A stretch of 56,464 nucleotides of DNA. Origin: Ulvibacter sp047614245. GTDB taxonomy: Bacteria; Bacteroidota; Bacteroidia; Flavobacteriales; Flavobacteriaceae. A program made the translations under genes and the position numbers. The stretch lies in assembly GCA_047614245.1 (NCBI GenBank), contig JBLHIC010000007.1, positions 1-56,464 of the forward strand, read 5' to 3'. Numbering within the stretch: the first letter of the stretch is position 1; every line of letters begins with the position of its first letter. Positions 1-7,335 of this stretch are shown here, piece after piece. Under the pieces are notes generated by a model. That model searched no databases, was not told the origin of the DNA, and saw nothing but the letters and a program-made list of their open reading frames with translations.

Positions 1-259
1 GATTAATATCTATCCCAAATAATTTTTCAAGTTGCTGAAAGAACCAGGAAATTGCTCGTCCTAGTAAATTTTGAGCTTCCTCTTCATTTTCATTATAGTT
101 GAAATCTTCACCCGAATATTTTTGTGAGAAATCTTCAGAAAAACCCTTTTCAATAATAGGGCTGTCATCTAAAATAACAGTAATTGAATCTTGCTGAATT
201 GTCTGTGCTGACAACATATTCAGAAAAATAAAAGACAGTATAAAAATAAGTCTATTCAC
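1..259 (-). CDS. DUF4129-like membrane-cluster protein, N-terminal fragment
   Basis: Only the first 86 codons are inside the window; the gene runs off the left edge. Reading from a GTG at 257-259 gives a hydrophobic signal peptide (LIFILSFIFLNMLSAQ) followed by a polar, acidic segment and a GRAISWFFQQLEKLFG stretch. I infer a DUF4129-type protein from the order of its neighbours: in Flavobacteriaceae an RDD gene, a SpoIIM-like gene and a multi-TM gene usually precede a DUF4129 gene and then MoxR/DUF58 genes. The GTG start overlaps the stop of the upstream gene by 8 bases, which suggests translational coupling and supports this start. Identification rests on context, because the conserved domain itself is missing. 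Confidence 0.6.
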   Translation of the reverse strand, partial: MNRLIFILSFIFLNMLSAQTIQQDSITVILDDSPIIEKGFSEDFSQKYSGEDFNYNENEEEAQNLLGRAISWFFQQLEKLFGIDIN

Positions 260-1181
260 CGGCTCCAATTTGATCGATTCGAGCACGCGTTTTTTCATTG
301 TAGGTCTCTTCGTGTAAAGAAAAATAGAGGATTCCATTTACAAATTGCGCTAATGACTGATTGAAAGTGTACAATATTAAGAGAATCGATAAGGCCAGTG
401 TCCAAATAACTTTAGCAAAGGCAGAACTCGCAAGATCGACACCGTTTTCAATCGAATGAAAAGCGTAAATACCAATCAGCACCCCAGGAATCATGAATAC
501 CAGGAGCATTAATAATCCTAAAAGCAATCCTATAACTAGGTTTACTAAAATACTTTTCCAAAAATTAGCCTTAATAAGTCGGAATCCTTCACTTAAGGCA
601 TCTGTAACTTCTCTGTTTTCGTTTAGCATCACCATAAATGAAACCCCCATCCAAGCTGTAGAAGCGAGCGTAATTAAATAATAAATAATCGTGCCTACAA
701 ACGGGACAACCGAAATAGTAAGTCCGACGACAAATACTCCTATATAAATGACTATCAGTAAAAGAATGAAGACGATTATTTTACCTGCGTTGTTCGAGAT
801 TAATGCTCGAATTTTTTTCTTGTTGACTGCTGGCGTTTCATTTTTTTCATATTGGATCATATAAGATGCGGCAAGACTATAATTAAGAATCGCGGTTATT
901 AAAAAGAGCAATACAAAACCAAGACCACCAAAGCCCAAGTAAATCGCACTTTCTAATTCCTGAGCGCCATCTGTGACACCAAGTTGACTTCCATTAAACA
1001 TCCCTACGAACCCAGTTACCAAAAGATAACTAATCCCCAGGAAACCTATTATAAAGATCCCATTGTAACTTATAAAAATATTCAAAAATGGTTTCAGATT
1101 TTGCTTAAAAAAATCGAAATAGATATTTATTGTATCTCCAAGATCCCTTCTTTGTTTTAACTCAATGTGGTCGTGCAGCAT
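252..1181 (-). CDS. Multi-pass inner-membrane protein of the RDD/SpoIIM cluster
   Basis: A 309-residue protein with about six predicted membrane segments (roughly residues 33-60, 85-110, 130-155, 160-185, 210-235 and 255-280). The N-terminus is charged (LKQRRDLGDTI) and is followed by FFKQNLKPF, a pattern seen in flavobacterial proteins loosely resembling the membrane domain of glycerophosphodiester phosphodiesterases. No catalytic motif is visible. Its start overlaps the 3' end of the SpoIIM-like gene by 20 bases and its stop overlaps the next gene, so the three are almost certainly one transcript. Function is unknown; a structural or assembly role in the membrane is inferred from the cluster only. 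Confidence 0.8.
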   Translation of the reverse strand: MLHDHIELKQRRDLGDTINIYFDFFKQNLKPFLNIFISYNGIFIIGFLGISYLLVTGFVGMFNGSQLGVTDGAQELESAIYLGFGGLGFVLLFLITAILNYSLAASYMIQYEKNETPAVNKKKIRALISNNAGKIIVFILLLIVIYIGVFVVGLTISVVPFVGTIIYYLITLASTAWMGVSFMVMLNENREVTDALSEGFRLIKANFWKSILVNLVIGLLLGLLMLLVFMIPGVLIGIYAFHSIENGVDLASSAFAKVIWTLALSILLILYTFNQSLAQFVNGILYFSLHEETYNEKTRARIDQIGAGE

Positions 1182-2130
1182 ATCTTTTGTTTAGTATAAT
1201 AGGATAAATAATATAATAGTATATAATAAGGCTTAATGAGCCAAAAATTATAGTCATTGCTAACCATACAGGCATATTGTTATACCGTGTAATAAAGCCT
1301 TCAATGAACCCCGCGATTATAAAAAAGGGAATTGTACTCACTACTATTTTTAAACCATCTTTGGCGCCTTTTAAAAACGAAACACGTCTCGAATACGTTT
1401 TAGGAAACAATATACTATTCCCCATAACTAGGCCTGCGCAGCCTGCTATTACAATCACAGATATTTCTATTGTTCCGTGCAGCCAAATTGTTTTTGACGC
1501 TGTAAATAACAAATCTTGATTGTAAAAGAAAGTAAAAAAAGCGCCTAGCATCACTCCATTCCTAAAAAGAACCCAAGCGGTGCCTATAGATGTGATTACT
1601 CCAAAGGCATAGGCTACGAATGCAACTCTGATATTATTTATTGTAATTCCTAAAAAAGTTCCTATTTCACTCCCGCTTTTATAAATCGCAGTAGGATCTC
1701 CGTTTTCAATATTATTAATGGTTTCATTTACGTATGCATCTCCTAAAATCAAGCGAATAAATGAATCATCGTTTAATGTTGAAATTATTCCTATACAAGT
1801 CGAAATTGCAAAAAGCAAAAAAGTATAAAAAAGCATTAAATGATACTGTTTAAAGAAAAGTGGAAATTCATATTTCCAGAAAACAATTATTCTATTTTTA
1901 CGCTCTTTTTTATTGATATAGATCTTTTGATGTGCCTGCGAAGCCAGTGAATTTAGATACAATAAAGTTTTACTGTCAAGATAATACGTTTGCGCGTATG
2001 CTAAATCGTTGGTTATCTGTACATAATGATCTGCTAGATCATCTGGATTTATTTTAGAATTAAGTGTGATCGCCTTTTCAAATGCAATCCATTTTTCTTT
2101 ATTTTGCTTTACGAATGCTGCTTCACGCAT
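1162..2130 (-). CDS. Stage II sporulation protein M (SpoIIM) family membrane protein
   Basis: 322 residues starting MREAAFVKQNKEKW, the typical opening of Bacteroidetes SpoIIM-like (DUF95) proteins. An N-terminal soluble alpha-helical part of about 105 residues is followed by five or six membrane segments; GVMLGAFFTFF and WLHGTIEISVIVIAG match the conserved central core of the family. These organisms do not sporulate; homologues are widespread and of unknown role, although the fold is related to membrane-remodelling proteins. It is first in a leftward operon and lies 36 bp from the divergent RDD gene, so the promoters of the two genes must share that small gap or reach into coding sequence. 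Confidence 0.9.
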   Translation of the reverse strand: MREAAFVKQNKEKWIAFEKAITLNSKINPDDLADHYVQITNDLAYAQTYYLDSKTLLYLNSLASQAHQKIYINKKERKNRIIVFWKYEFPLFFKQYHLMLFYTFLLFAISTCIGIISTLNDDSFIRLILGDAYVNETINNIENGDPTAIYKSGSEIGTFLGITINNIRVAFVAYAFGVITSIGTAWVLFRNGVMLGAFFTFFYNQDLLFTASKTIWLHGTIEISVIVIAGCAGLVMGNSILFPKTYSRRVSFLKGAKDGLKIVVSTIPFFIIAGFIEGFITRYNNMPVWLAMTIIFGSLSLIIYYYIIYPIILNKRYAARPH

Positions 2131-2166
2131 TTAATTTTTTCATTAAATATAAATACTTGCTTTTAC

Positions 2167-2892
2167 ATGGCAAATTTAGCAATCAATACCACGCAAAACG
2201 TAAATTTAGACTATAAATTAGTCAGTGTAGGCGAGAGAATTTTAGCTTTTCTAATTGATTTGCTCATTTTTAGTGTCTATCTGTATATTGTTCAGGTGAT
2301 TTCAGATATTATGGGCTTGGCAATAAGTGATAATTGGACTGTTTTTGGACTGCAGCAACTTCTCTTGCTCCCTGTTATGTTTTACTCACTCTATATGCAC
2401 ATTATTTTCAACGGACGCACTATTGGCAAGATGGTTTTAAAGACTCGTGTTGTTAAAATTGATGGAGGTCCTGTACATTGGTCTAATTATTTGACCCTTT
2501 GGATGCTGCGACTCGTTGATATATGGGTATTTAGCGGGTCTGTTGGCTTGTTAAGCATTCTTTTCTCTGAAAGACGGCAACGAGTTGGGGACTTTGCAGC
2601 TGGAACCGTAGTGATTTCAACTAAAAATACGGTTAAAATATCACATACAATACTTGAGGAACTAACCGAAGTATATGAACCAAAGTTTATAAACGTAACT
2701 AAGCTAACCGACAAGGATGTCCGACTCATTAAAGAGACCTACCTAATTGCTATTAGTAGTGCGGATTATAAAACTTTGAATGCACTTAGGAAGAAAATTG
2801 AAAGTATTTTAGAAATTAAATCCGAGTTTTACGATAAACAGTTTATTGAAACTATCTTAAAAGATTATAACTATTATACCCAAAGCATGTGA
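2167..2892 (+). CDS. RDD family membrane protein
   Basis: Start chosen at the ATG at 2167 (MANLAINTTQNVNLDYK). An in-frame ATG at 2104 would add an unlike stretch antisense to the neighbouring gene. The protein has 241 residues. The RDD domain covers about residues 15-155: SVGERILAFLIDLLIF carries the first R and D, then come further membrane helices and the segment GKMVLKTRVVKIDGG. The C-terminal 90 residues are soluble and helical. RDD proteins are small multi-pass membrane proteins; some act as ion antiporters, most are uncharacterised. It pairs with the divergent SpoIIM-like gene, a common arrangement in Bacteroidetes. Confidence 0.9.
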   Translation: MANLAINTTQNVNLDYKLVSVGERILAFLIDLLIFSVYLYIVQVISDIMGLAISDNWTVFGLQQLLLLPVMFYSLYMHIIFNGRTIGKMVLKTRVVKIDGGPVHWSNYLTLWMLRLVDIWVFSGSVGLLSILFSERRQRVGDFAAGTVVISTKNTVKISHTILEELTEVYEPKFINVTKLTDKDVRLIKETYLIAISSADYKTLNALRKKIESILEIKSEFYDKQFIETILKDYNYYTQSM

Positions 2893-3527
2893 GTTTATTT
2901 TTAATCATAGATATTCTAGGAACAATCGCTTTTGCCATTTCTGGCGTTCTAACGGCTATTAAGCATCGAATGGATCCCTTTGGGATTTTAATAATTGCCT
3001 TTGTTACTGCGGTAGGAGGAGGGACTTTAAGAGACTTATTAATCGATGCGGATATCACTTGGATGCGAAATCTCACTTTCGTCTATGTAATTTTTGGTGC
3101 TGCGGTATTTGCTGTAGTTTTTAGAAAGAAGTTGGGACATATTCGAAAATCACTTTTTCTCTTCGATACTATTGGGATTGCATTATATACTATCGTCGGT
3201 ATTGAAAAGGGTATTGCAGCTGGTTTTCCACCTATAATTTGTGTAGCCTTGGGGACTATGACGGCGTGCTTTGGCGGCGTTATTAGAGATATCCTGTGTA
3301 ATGAAATTCCTATTATTTTCAGAAAAGAAATCTATGCTACAGCTTGTATAATAGGGGGAAGCGCTTATTTTATTTTATTGAAAACAACATTAGCTCAAGA
3401 TTTTATTATCATAATTTCAGGTTTAATTATTATGATCGTTCGCTCCCTGGCGGTGCACTTTAAACTTTCATTGCCCAGTATTTATAGTAAGAAAGAAATG
3501 AGTAGTGAGGCGGAAGACAGGAGATAG
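2889..3527 (+). CDS. TRIC (UPF0126/YadS-type) cation channel family protein
   Basis: 212 residues from a GTG start whose bases overlap the RDD stop by four (ATGTGA), so it is translationally coupled to that gene. Two tandem TRIC repeats are visible: IDILGTIAFAISGVLTA with DPFGILIIAFVTAVGGG then RDLL in the first, and FLFDTIGIALYTIVG with ACFGGVIRDILC in the second. There are about seven membrane helices. The paired glycine-rich GG(G/V)xxRD motifs are diagnostic. Prokaryotic members form homotrimeric cation-permeable channels. The last seven codons (SEAEDRR) are encoded by purine-rich repeat DNA that continues past the stop, so the C-terminal tail may be a recent addition. Confidence 0.9.
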   Translation: MSLFLIIDILGTIAFAISGVLTAIKHRMDPFGILIIAFVTAVGGGTLRDLLIDADITWMRNLTFVYVIFGAAVFAVVFRKKLGHIRKSLFLFDTIGIALYTIVGIEKGIAAGFPPIICVALGTMTACFGGVIRDILCNEIPIIFRKEIYATACIIGGSAYFILLKTTLAQDFIIIISGLIIMIVRSLAVHFKLSLPSIYSKKEMSSEAEDRR

Positions 3528-3600
3528 GAGACGGAAGTTCATTCAAAGAAATAGATAATAATCGACCAATCCAACAATCTAATAATCGAAAACCCAGCAT
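3508..3600. repeat. Degenerate intergenic repeat tract overlapping a gene end
   Basis: A purine-rich run of GGCGGAAGACAGGAGATAGG type is followed by ATAATCG and CAACAATCTAATAATCG units. It starts inside the last codons of the TRIC gene and continues into the gap. It belongs to the same class of short, imperfect tandem motifs that fill many gaps in this window. Confidence 0.5.
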
Positions 3601-3678
3601 AAAAAAGTCTTGCTTCTTTCAGTAAAGCTGTCTTACCTATGATGACTATATGTAAATTATAGCGTTAGTTTATTTTCT

Positions 3679-4410
3679 TTAATCGATTACCTTTGCTTCG
3701 ATATAAACGTTTTGTAACGGCCAATCTCCTTCGTCCCGTGGAAGGTTCGCAATTTTTTTAACGACATTCATACCTTTAGAAACCTTTCCGAATACGGTAT
3801 AATTTCCATTAAGATGTCCTGTGGAAGTTTGTGGTCCCAAAAAGATAAAAAACTCGAAAGGAACCGAGTTTTTATCTGGGTTTTTCCGGTATGCTTTAGC
3901 ACCCGAGACCGTTCCCATCTTGTGATTTCTTCCATTGTACAATTCTGCTGGTAAGATATAACTGCCAATAGTTGCTCTTTTTTTTGATGTGGAACGTAAG
4001 TCACTATTACCTCCCTGAATAATAAAATTAGGAACCACCCGATAAAAAAAGGTTTCATCAAAATATCCTTGCTTCACTAAATAGATAAAATTTGAACGAT
4101 GTAAGGGCGCATCATCAAATAATTCAAGTTCTATATCACCTAACTTCGTTTTTATAAATACCTTGTTTTCAGTATTTTCTTTTCCATAAGTAGTTAAAAA
4201 ATCAACAGCATTTTCATTGGAGATCTTAGGATAGGTTTTTGTAATAATCGTTTTCTTTTCTTCGGAAACTTTCGAAGAGATAGTCGCAATATTTGCTTCT
4301 TCTTTTGCAGTTTCTGTTTTAACTTCGGAAGCCTTTTTCTTATCTTCACAACTTGTGTTAACAAGAACGGTGATTATACTAATTAACAGAAAGTATTTTT
4401 TAAATGACAT
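3679..4410 (-). CDS. Peptidylprolyl isomerase, cyclophilin type, predicted lipoprotein
   Basis: 243 residues starting MSFKKYFLLISI; a short hydrophobic segment ends at Cys21 (NTSC), an atypical lipobox that is common in this phylum. Residues about 85-243 form a cyclophilin domain: KTKLGDIELELFDDAP, a YFYRVV-like core (FFYRVVPNFIIQGGN), FFIFLGPQT and LNGNYTVFGKV, with the catalytic-type Arg in FYRV and the Gln/Gly of IQGG present. It would catalyse prolyl isomerisation of exported proteins in the periplasm. Longer reading upstream was rejected because that stretch lies antisense to the Nudix gene and would bury the signal peptide. The start codon overlaps the divergent Nudix start by 7 bases. 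Confidence 0.9.
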   Translation of the reverse strand: MSFKKYFLLISIITVLVNTSCEDKKKASEVKTETAKEEANIATISSKVSEEKKTIITKTYPKISNENAVDFLTTYGKENTENKVFIKTKLGDIELELFDDAPLHRSNFIYLVKQGYFDETFFYRVVPNFIIQGGNSDLRSTSKKRATIGSYILPAELYNGRNHKMGTVSGAKAYRKNPDKNSVPFEFFIFLGPQTSTGHLNGNYTVFGKVSKGMNVVKKIANLPRDEGDWPLQNVYIEAKVID

Positions 4411-5045
4411 TTGCAGATTTTGAAAAACGTGTGGTAAAAGTAGCAAAAATAGAGCTTCCAGGGGAGGCCATTCAGTTAAAAATGGCGCCAATTGAACGCT
4501 TGACTGAATTGAAAAATAAAGCTCGTGAGCTAAATTCGGCGAGACGAGCAGGTGTTTTGGTGCTTTTTTATCCAAATTCAAATATGGAAACTTGTCTTGT
4601 TTTAATCCTTCGGAAGACTTACAAAGGCGTTCATTCTGCACAAATTGGATTCCCGGGAGGGAAAGTTGAAGATGAGGACATTAATATTGAGGCAACCGCT
4701 TTACGTGAAACTGAAGAAGAAGTTGGAGTCCCGAGAGAAACAGTTTCAGTAATAAAAGCACTCACCGAAATATATATTCCGCCAAGCAACTTTTTTGTGC
4801 AACCCTTTTTAGCCATTACAACAAAGACCCCTAGTTTTACTGCACAAGAAGACGAAGTGGAAGCAGTAATTGAAGTGCCGCTTTCACATTTTATGGATGA
4901 CGCTATATTAACAACTAAAGTCTTATCGACATCTTACGCAACAAATATCGATGTTCCAGCCTTTTTACTCAACGGTCATATTGTTTGGGGAGCCACGGCG
5001 ATGATGCTTAGCGAAGTACGAGAATTGTTAAAACAGGTGCTTTAA
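4404..5045 (+). CDS. Nudix hydrolase, CoA pyrophosphatase type
   Basis: 213 residues. The Nudix box lies at about residues 85-109: GFPGGKVE and then ALRETEEEVGV supply the glycines, Arg and the metal-binding Glu cluster. SAQIGFPGG just before it is the signature of the CoA-pyrophosphatase (UPF0035/NUDT7-like) branch, and the N-terminal KIELPG...KMAP is also typical. The enzyme hydrolyses CoA and acyl-CoA to 4'-phosphopantetheine derivatives and 3',5'-ADP, which controls free CoA levels. The start at 4404 is supported by the conserved N-terminus; the next Met is at residue 27, inside conserved sequence. It is followed by an acyltransferase gene, so both act in lipid/CoA metabolism. Confidence 0.9.
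   Translation: MTFADFEKRVVKVAKIELPGEAIQLKMAPIERLTELKNKARELNSARRAGVLVLFYPNSNMETCLVLILRKTYKGVHSAQIGFPGGKVEDEDINIEATALRETEEEVGVPRETVSVIKALTEIYIPPSNFFVQPFLAITTKTPSFTAQEDEVEAVIEVPLSHFMDDAILTTKVLSTSYATNIDVPAFLLNGHIVWGATAMMLSEVRELLKQVL
4444..4451 (-). promoter_or_regulatory. Predicted -7 box for the cyclophilin gene, inside the Nudix ORF
   Basis: On the minus strand the sequence TATTTTTG matches the Bacteroidetes -7 consensus TAnnTTTG about 33 bases upstream of the cyclophilin start. No clear -33 TTTG accompanies it. Because the two genes overlap at their starts, any cyclophilin promoter must lie inside the Nudix coding sequence, and this is the best match there. Confidence 0.4.
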
Positions 5046-5057
5046 AAGCAATTTTTG

Positions 5058-5065
5058 TATCTTTG
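5058..5065 (+). promoter_or_regulatory. Predicted -7 box for the PlsC-type acyltransferase gene
   Basis: TATCTTTG matches the Bacteroidetes sigma-A -7 consensus TAnnTTTG exactly and lies 50 bases before the start codon, just after the Nudix stop. A convincing -33 element is not visible at 19-20 bases upstream, so the acyltransferase may have its own promoter but strength is uncertain. Confidence 0.45.
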
Positions 5066-5115
5066 TAGCTCCGCCAATTTTAAACAAAAAAGCGGATTAA
5101 ACATATAAAAACTTT

Positions 5116-5919
5116 ATGCGCCTTTTTAAAAGAAACCCCTTCGGGCACATATTATTCATTAAGCTTTGGCTTATCCGAATTTTGGGCAGCCTATCGCATC
5201 GTAGATTTAAAGGTTTTAATGAATTACATATAGAAGGTAGCGAGATATTAAAATCGCTTCCGGAGACGAAAGTACTTTTTGTATCCAATCACCAGACCTA
5301 TTTTGCGGATGTAGTTGCTATGTTTCATGTCTTTAACGCCTCTTTAAGTGGGCGGGAGGATAACATTAAAAATATTGGCTACCTCTGGCGCCCTAAGATG
5401 AACCTATATTTTGTCGCCGCTAAAGAAACGATGCAAAGTGGATTTTTACCAAAGATACTTGCATATGCGGGTTCCGTAAGTATTGAACGCACCTGGCGGG
5501 CCGAAGGTAAAGATGTCAAAAGACAGGTTAAAATGAGCGATGTTAGTAATATTACGACAGCTTTGAATGATGGCTGGGTAATTACTTTTCCCCAAGGAAC
5601 GACAAAACCTTGGAAACCTATTAGGCGAGGTACCGCACACCTTATTAAAACCAATAAGCCCATTGTAGTTCCTATTGTAATAGATGGTTTTAGAAGATCT
5701 TTCGACAAGAAAGGACTTAACGTAAAAAAGAAAGGGATTCTTCAGTCGATGGAGATAAAGGCGCCTTTGGAAATCGATTATGAAAACGAATCAATAGATT
5801 CTATCGTAGAGAAACTAGAATATGCCATCGAGCAACATCCTTCATTTTTAAAGGTTATACCGTCTGAAGAAATTAAAACTCAGGAGGAACTTAATAAGGA
5901 GCGAGAGTGGAGGTACTAG
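5116..5919 (+). CDS. 1-acyl-sn-glycerol-3-phosphate acyltransferase (PlsC) family
   Basis: 267 residues. The acyltransferase domain covers about residues 40-215. The catalytic block is SNHQTYFADV (residues 57-66), where the spacing from His59 to Asp65 is HX5D rather than the textbook HX4D. The later FPQGTTKPW (about residues 155-163) replaces the usual FPEGTRS; then RGTAHLI and PIVVPIVIDGF follow. The first 35 residues are basic and amphipathic, suiting peripheral membrane attachment. It would acylate lysophosphatidic acid or a related acceptor at the inner membrane. The unusual spacing and FPQGT suggest a flavobacterial subfamily whose acceptor is not certain. Confidence 0.85.
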   Translation: MRLFKRNPFGHILFIKLWLIRILGSLSHRRFKGFNELHIEGSEILKSLPETKVLFVSNHQTYFADVVAMFHVFNASLSGREDNIKNIGYLWRPKMNLYFVAAKETMQSGFLPKILAYAGSVSIERTWRAEGKDVKRQVKMSDVSNITTALNDGWVITFPQGTTKPWKPIRRGTAHLIKTNKPIVVPIVIDGFRRSFDKKGLNVKKKGILQSMEIKAPLEIDYENESIDSIVEKLEYAIEQHPSFLKVIPSEEIKTQEELNKEREWRY

Positions 5920-5924
5920 AATTT

Positions 5925-6005
5925 TAGATTCTTGGATTTTTAGATTTTCAAAGCTTCATTAATTCATTATCACAGTATTTCATTAACACATTACCTCATT
6001 GTCCC
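5925..6005. repeat. Degenerate intergenic repeat tract (TTAGATT / CATTAATTCATTA units)
   Basis: The gap between two convergent genes consists of TTAGATTCTTGGATTTTTAG-type and CATTAATTCATTATCAC-type imperfect repeats. The second motif recurs in the gaps at 7267-7329, 8730-8790 and 8883-8928. No gene or terminator hairpin is visible here. Confidence 0.5.
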
Positions 6006-6007
6006 AC

Positions 6008-6655
6008 CTAGTTTTCCATTTTGCCTAATTCAGTGTAGTTATGTTTAAGGCGTTTTAATAGTATCCCGTAGATAATTCTATAGAAAAGAAGAATCAATCC
6101 AACTAAAAGCACCCCAAAAATTACCTGACTAATAAAAAACAGAGTCGTGAAGCTCTCTTTAGGAATAGCCCCATAACCTTCATAATTTTCTACCATCAAT
6201 GTATAGAGCTGATCTTTTTTAGTATAGTAAAATAAATTCACCCCAATAAGCACTAGTATCGACGCACTCACATTATAAATCACAAAATTCTTCACAGTCT
6301 TGCGAGTGTTTAATATACTTCCCATTAAATCTTTTATAGTATCGGTAACTTTAATGGATCGATAATTCTTGTAAAAGAGATAGATGAAGATGATGAAAAT
6401 GGCGTAATGGAGAATATTGACTATGAAAAAGGTGGTTTTTAAACCCATACTTTCATTAATTGCTTTGCTTGATTCTGGAACAAAAAAGGCCAAAATTGTC
6501 CAAAATAATAGTTCAGCAATACTTATTAAAAAGATCCATTTCACTATTGACGAGGACTTTTTAAGGAGCATTTGGTGAATATCTCCATATGACAATTTAG
6601 GGAGCTCTTGCTCCATGCTTTGCCATTTTTGTTTTAATAGATCTAAATTATCCAT
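6008..6655 (-). CDS. Four-TM membrane protein encoded with an ECF sigma factor
   Basis: 215 residues. The N-terminal 35 residues are soluble (LLKQKWQSMEQELPKLS), then four membrane segments at about residues 38-60, 75-97, 120-140 and 170-195. The gene begins 5 bp after the sigma factor stop, so the two are co-transcribed. Proteins of this kind regularly sit directly downstream of this sigma factor family in Flavobacteriaceae. By position it could act as a membrane-bound anti-sigma or sensor, but it lacks a recognisable zinc anti-sigma motif, so this is inference. Confidence 0.75.
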   Translation of the reverse strand: MDNLDLLKQKWQSMEQELPKLSYGDIHQMLLKKSSSIVKWIFLISIAELLFWTILAFFVPESSKAINESMGLKTTFFIVNILHYAIFIIFIYLFYKNYRSIKVTDTIKDLMGSILNTRKTVKNFVIYNVSASILVLIGVNLFYYTKKDQLYTLMVENYEGYGAIPKESFTTLFFISQVIFGVLLVGLILLFYRIIYGILLKRLKHNYTELGKMEN

Positions 6656-6660
6656 AGGGG

Positions 6661-7176
6661 TTACGGATTTAACACTGTTCTTAGTTTTACTTTAATTCTG
6701 TTCATTTTAACTCTCGAATTTACTTCTGTTATCCCTAAGGTTTCAGAAATTTCTCTATATGATTTGTCTTCTAAATAAAGAAAAACAAGTGCTTTGTCAA
6801 TATCGTTCAGACCTTTTACGGCACTATACATTAGTTTTAATTGCTCCTCTACTGTATCATCATAGTCTTCTGATGAAATTTTAAAACTCACGGCTTCAAA
6901 ATCTTGAGTTGCCACCGTACGTTTAGATTTACGGTATAATGTAATAGCAGTATTTAACGCCACTCTATACATCCAGGTACTAAATTTTGAATCCCCTCGA
7001 AACTTAGGATATGCCCTCCATAATTGTATAGCTATCTCCTGAAATAAATCATTATGTGCATGGCTGTTATTTGTATATAGCCTACAAATTTTATGCACTA
7101 TGTTTTGATTTGTTTCGAGTTCTTTTACAAAACTATGTTCAAGTTCTTTATTCAATGACGGTGTGTTGGTTACCAC
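6661..7176 (-). CDS. ECF-type RNA polymerase sigma factor
   Basis: Region 2 is clear: HNDLFQEIAIQLWRAYPKF with FSTWMYRVALNTAI contacts core polymerase and the -10 region. Region 4 is LVFLYLEDKSYREISETLG with VKMNRIKVKL as the recognition helix. I place the start at the GTG at 7176 (MVTNTPSLNKELE after initiation), giving 171 residues, the usual family length. An ATG at 7269 would prepend 31 unlike residues and run into the 24-bp tandem repeat of the promoter region. It leads a two-gene operon with the membrane protein downstream. Its regulon cannot be read from the window. Confidence 0.88.
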   Translation of the reverse strand: MVTNTPSLNKELEHSFVKELETNQNIVHKICRLYTNNSHAHNDLFQEIAIQLWRAYPKFRGDSKFSTWMYRVALNTAITLYRKSKRTVATQDFEAVSFKISSEDYDDTVEEQLKLMYSAVKGLNDIDKALVFLYLEDKSYREISETLGITEVNSRVKMNRIKVKLRTVLNP

Positions 7177-7266
7177 ATTAGTAGTTCTTGATGAAACTTT
7201 GTTACAAATGTCATAATATTTAACCGATTTTAAAGAGACTTCCTGAACAAAGAGTAACTTTGAGGG

Positions 7267-7329
7267 CAATGATTTAATTAGTTAATGAGACAATGATTTA
7301 ATGAGTTAATGAAGCAATGAATTAATTAT
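7267..7329. repeat. 24-bp tandem repeat (2.6 copies) between divergent genes
   Basis: Units begin with CAATGATTTAAT at 7267 and 7291, and with CAATGAATTAAT at 7315, giving an exact 24-base period. The array lies in the gap between the leftward sigma factor gene and the rightward NADH dehydrogenase gene, where both promoters should be. It consists of the same ATTAATGAGTTAAT motif found in other gaps nearby. Confidence 0.7.
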
Positions 7330-7335
7330 AAAAGT

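Noticed and set aside
1162..2130. Evidence for sporulation from the SpoIIM-like gene
   Set aside because: The family is widespread in non-sporulating Bacteroidetes, and no other sporulation gene is present.
4411..4641. N-terminal extension of the cyclophilin frame by 77 codons
   Set aside because: It lies antisense to the conserved Nudix sequence, has no family similarity and would bury the lipoprotein signal that starts at 4410.
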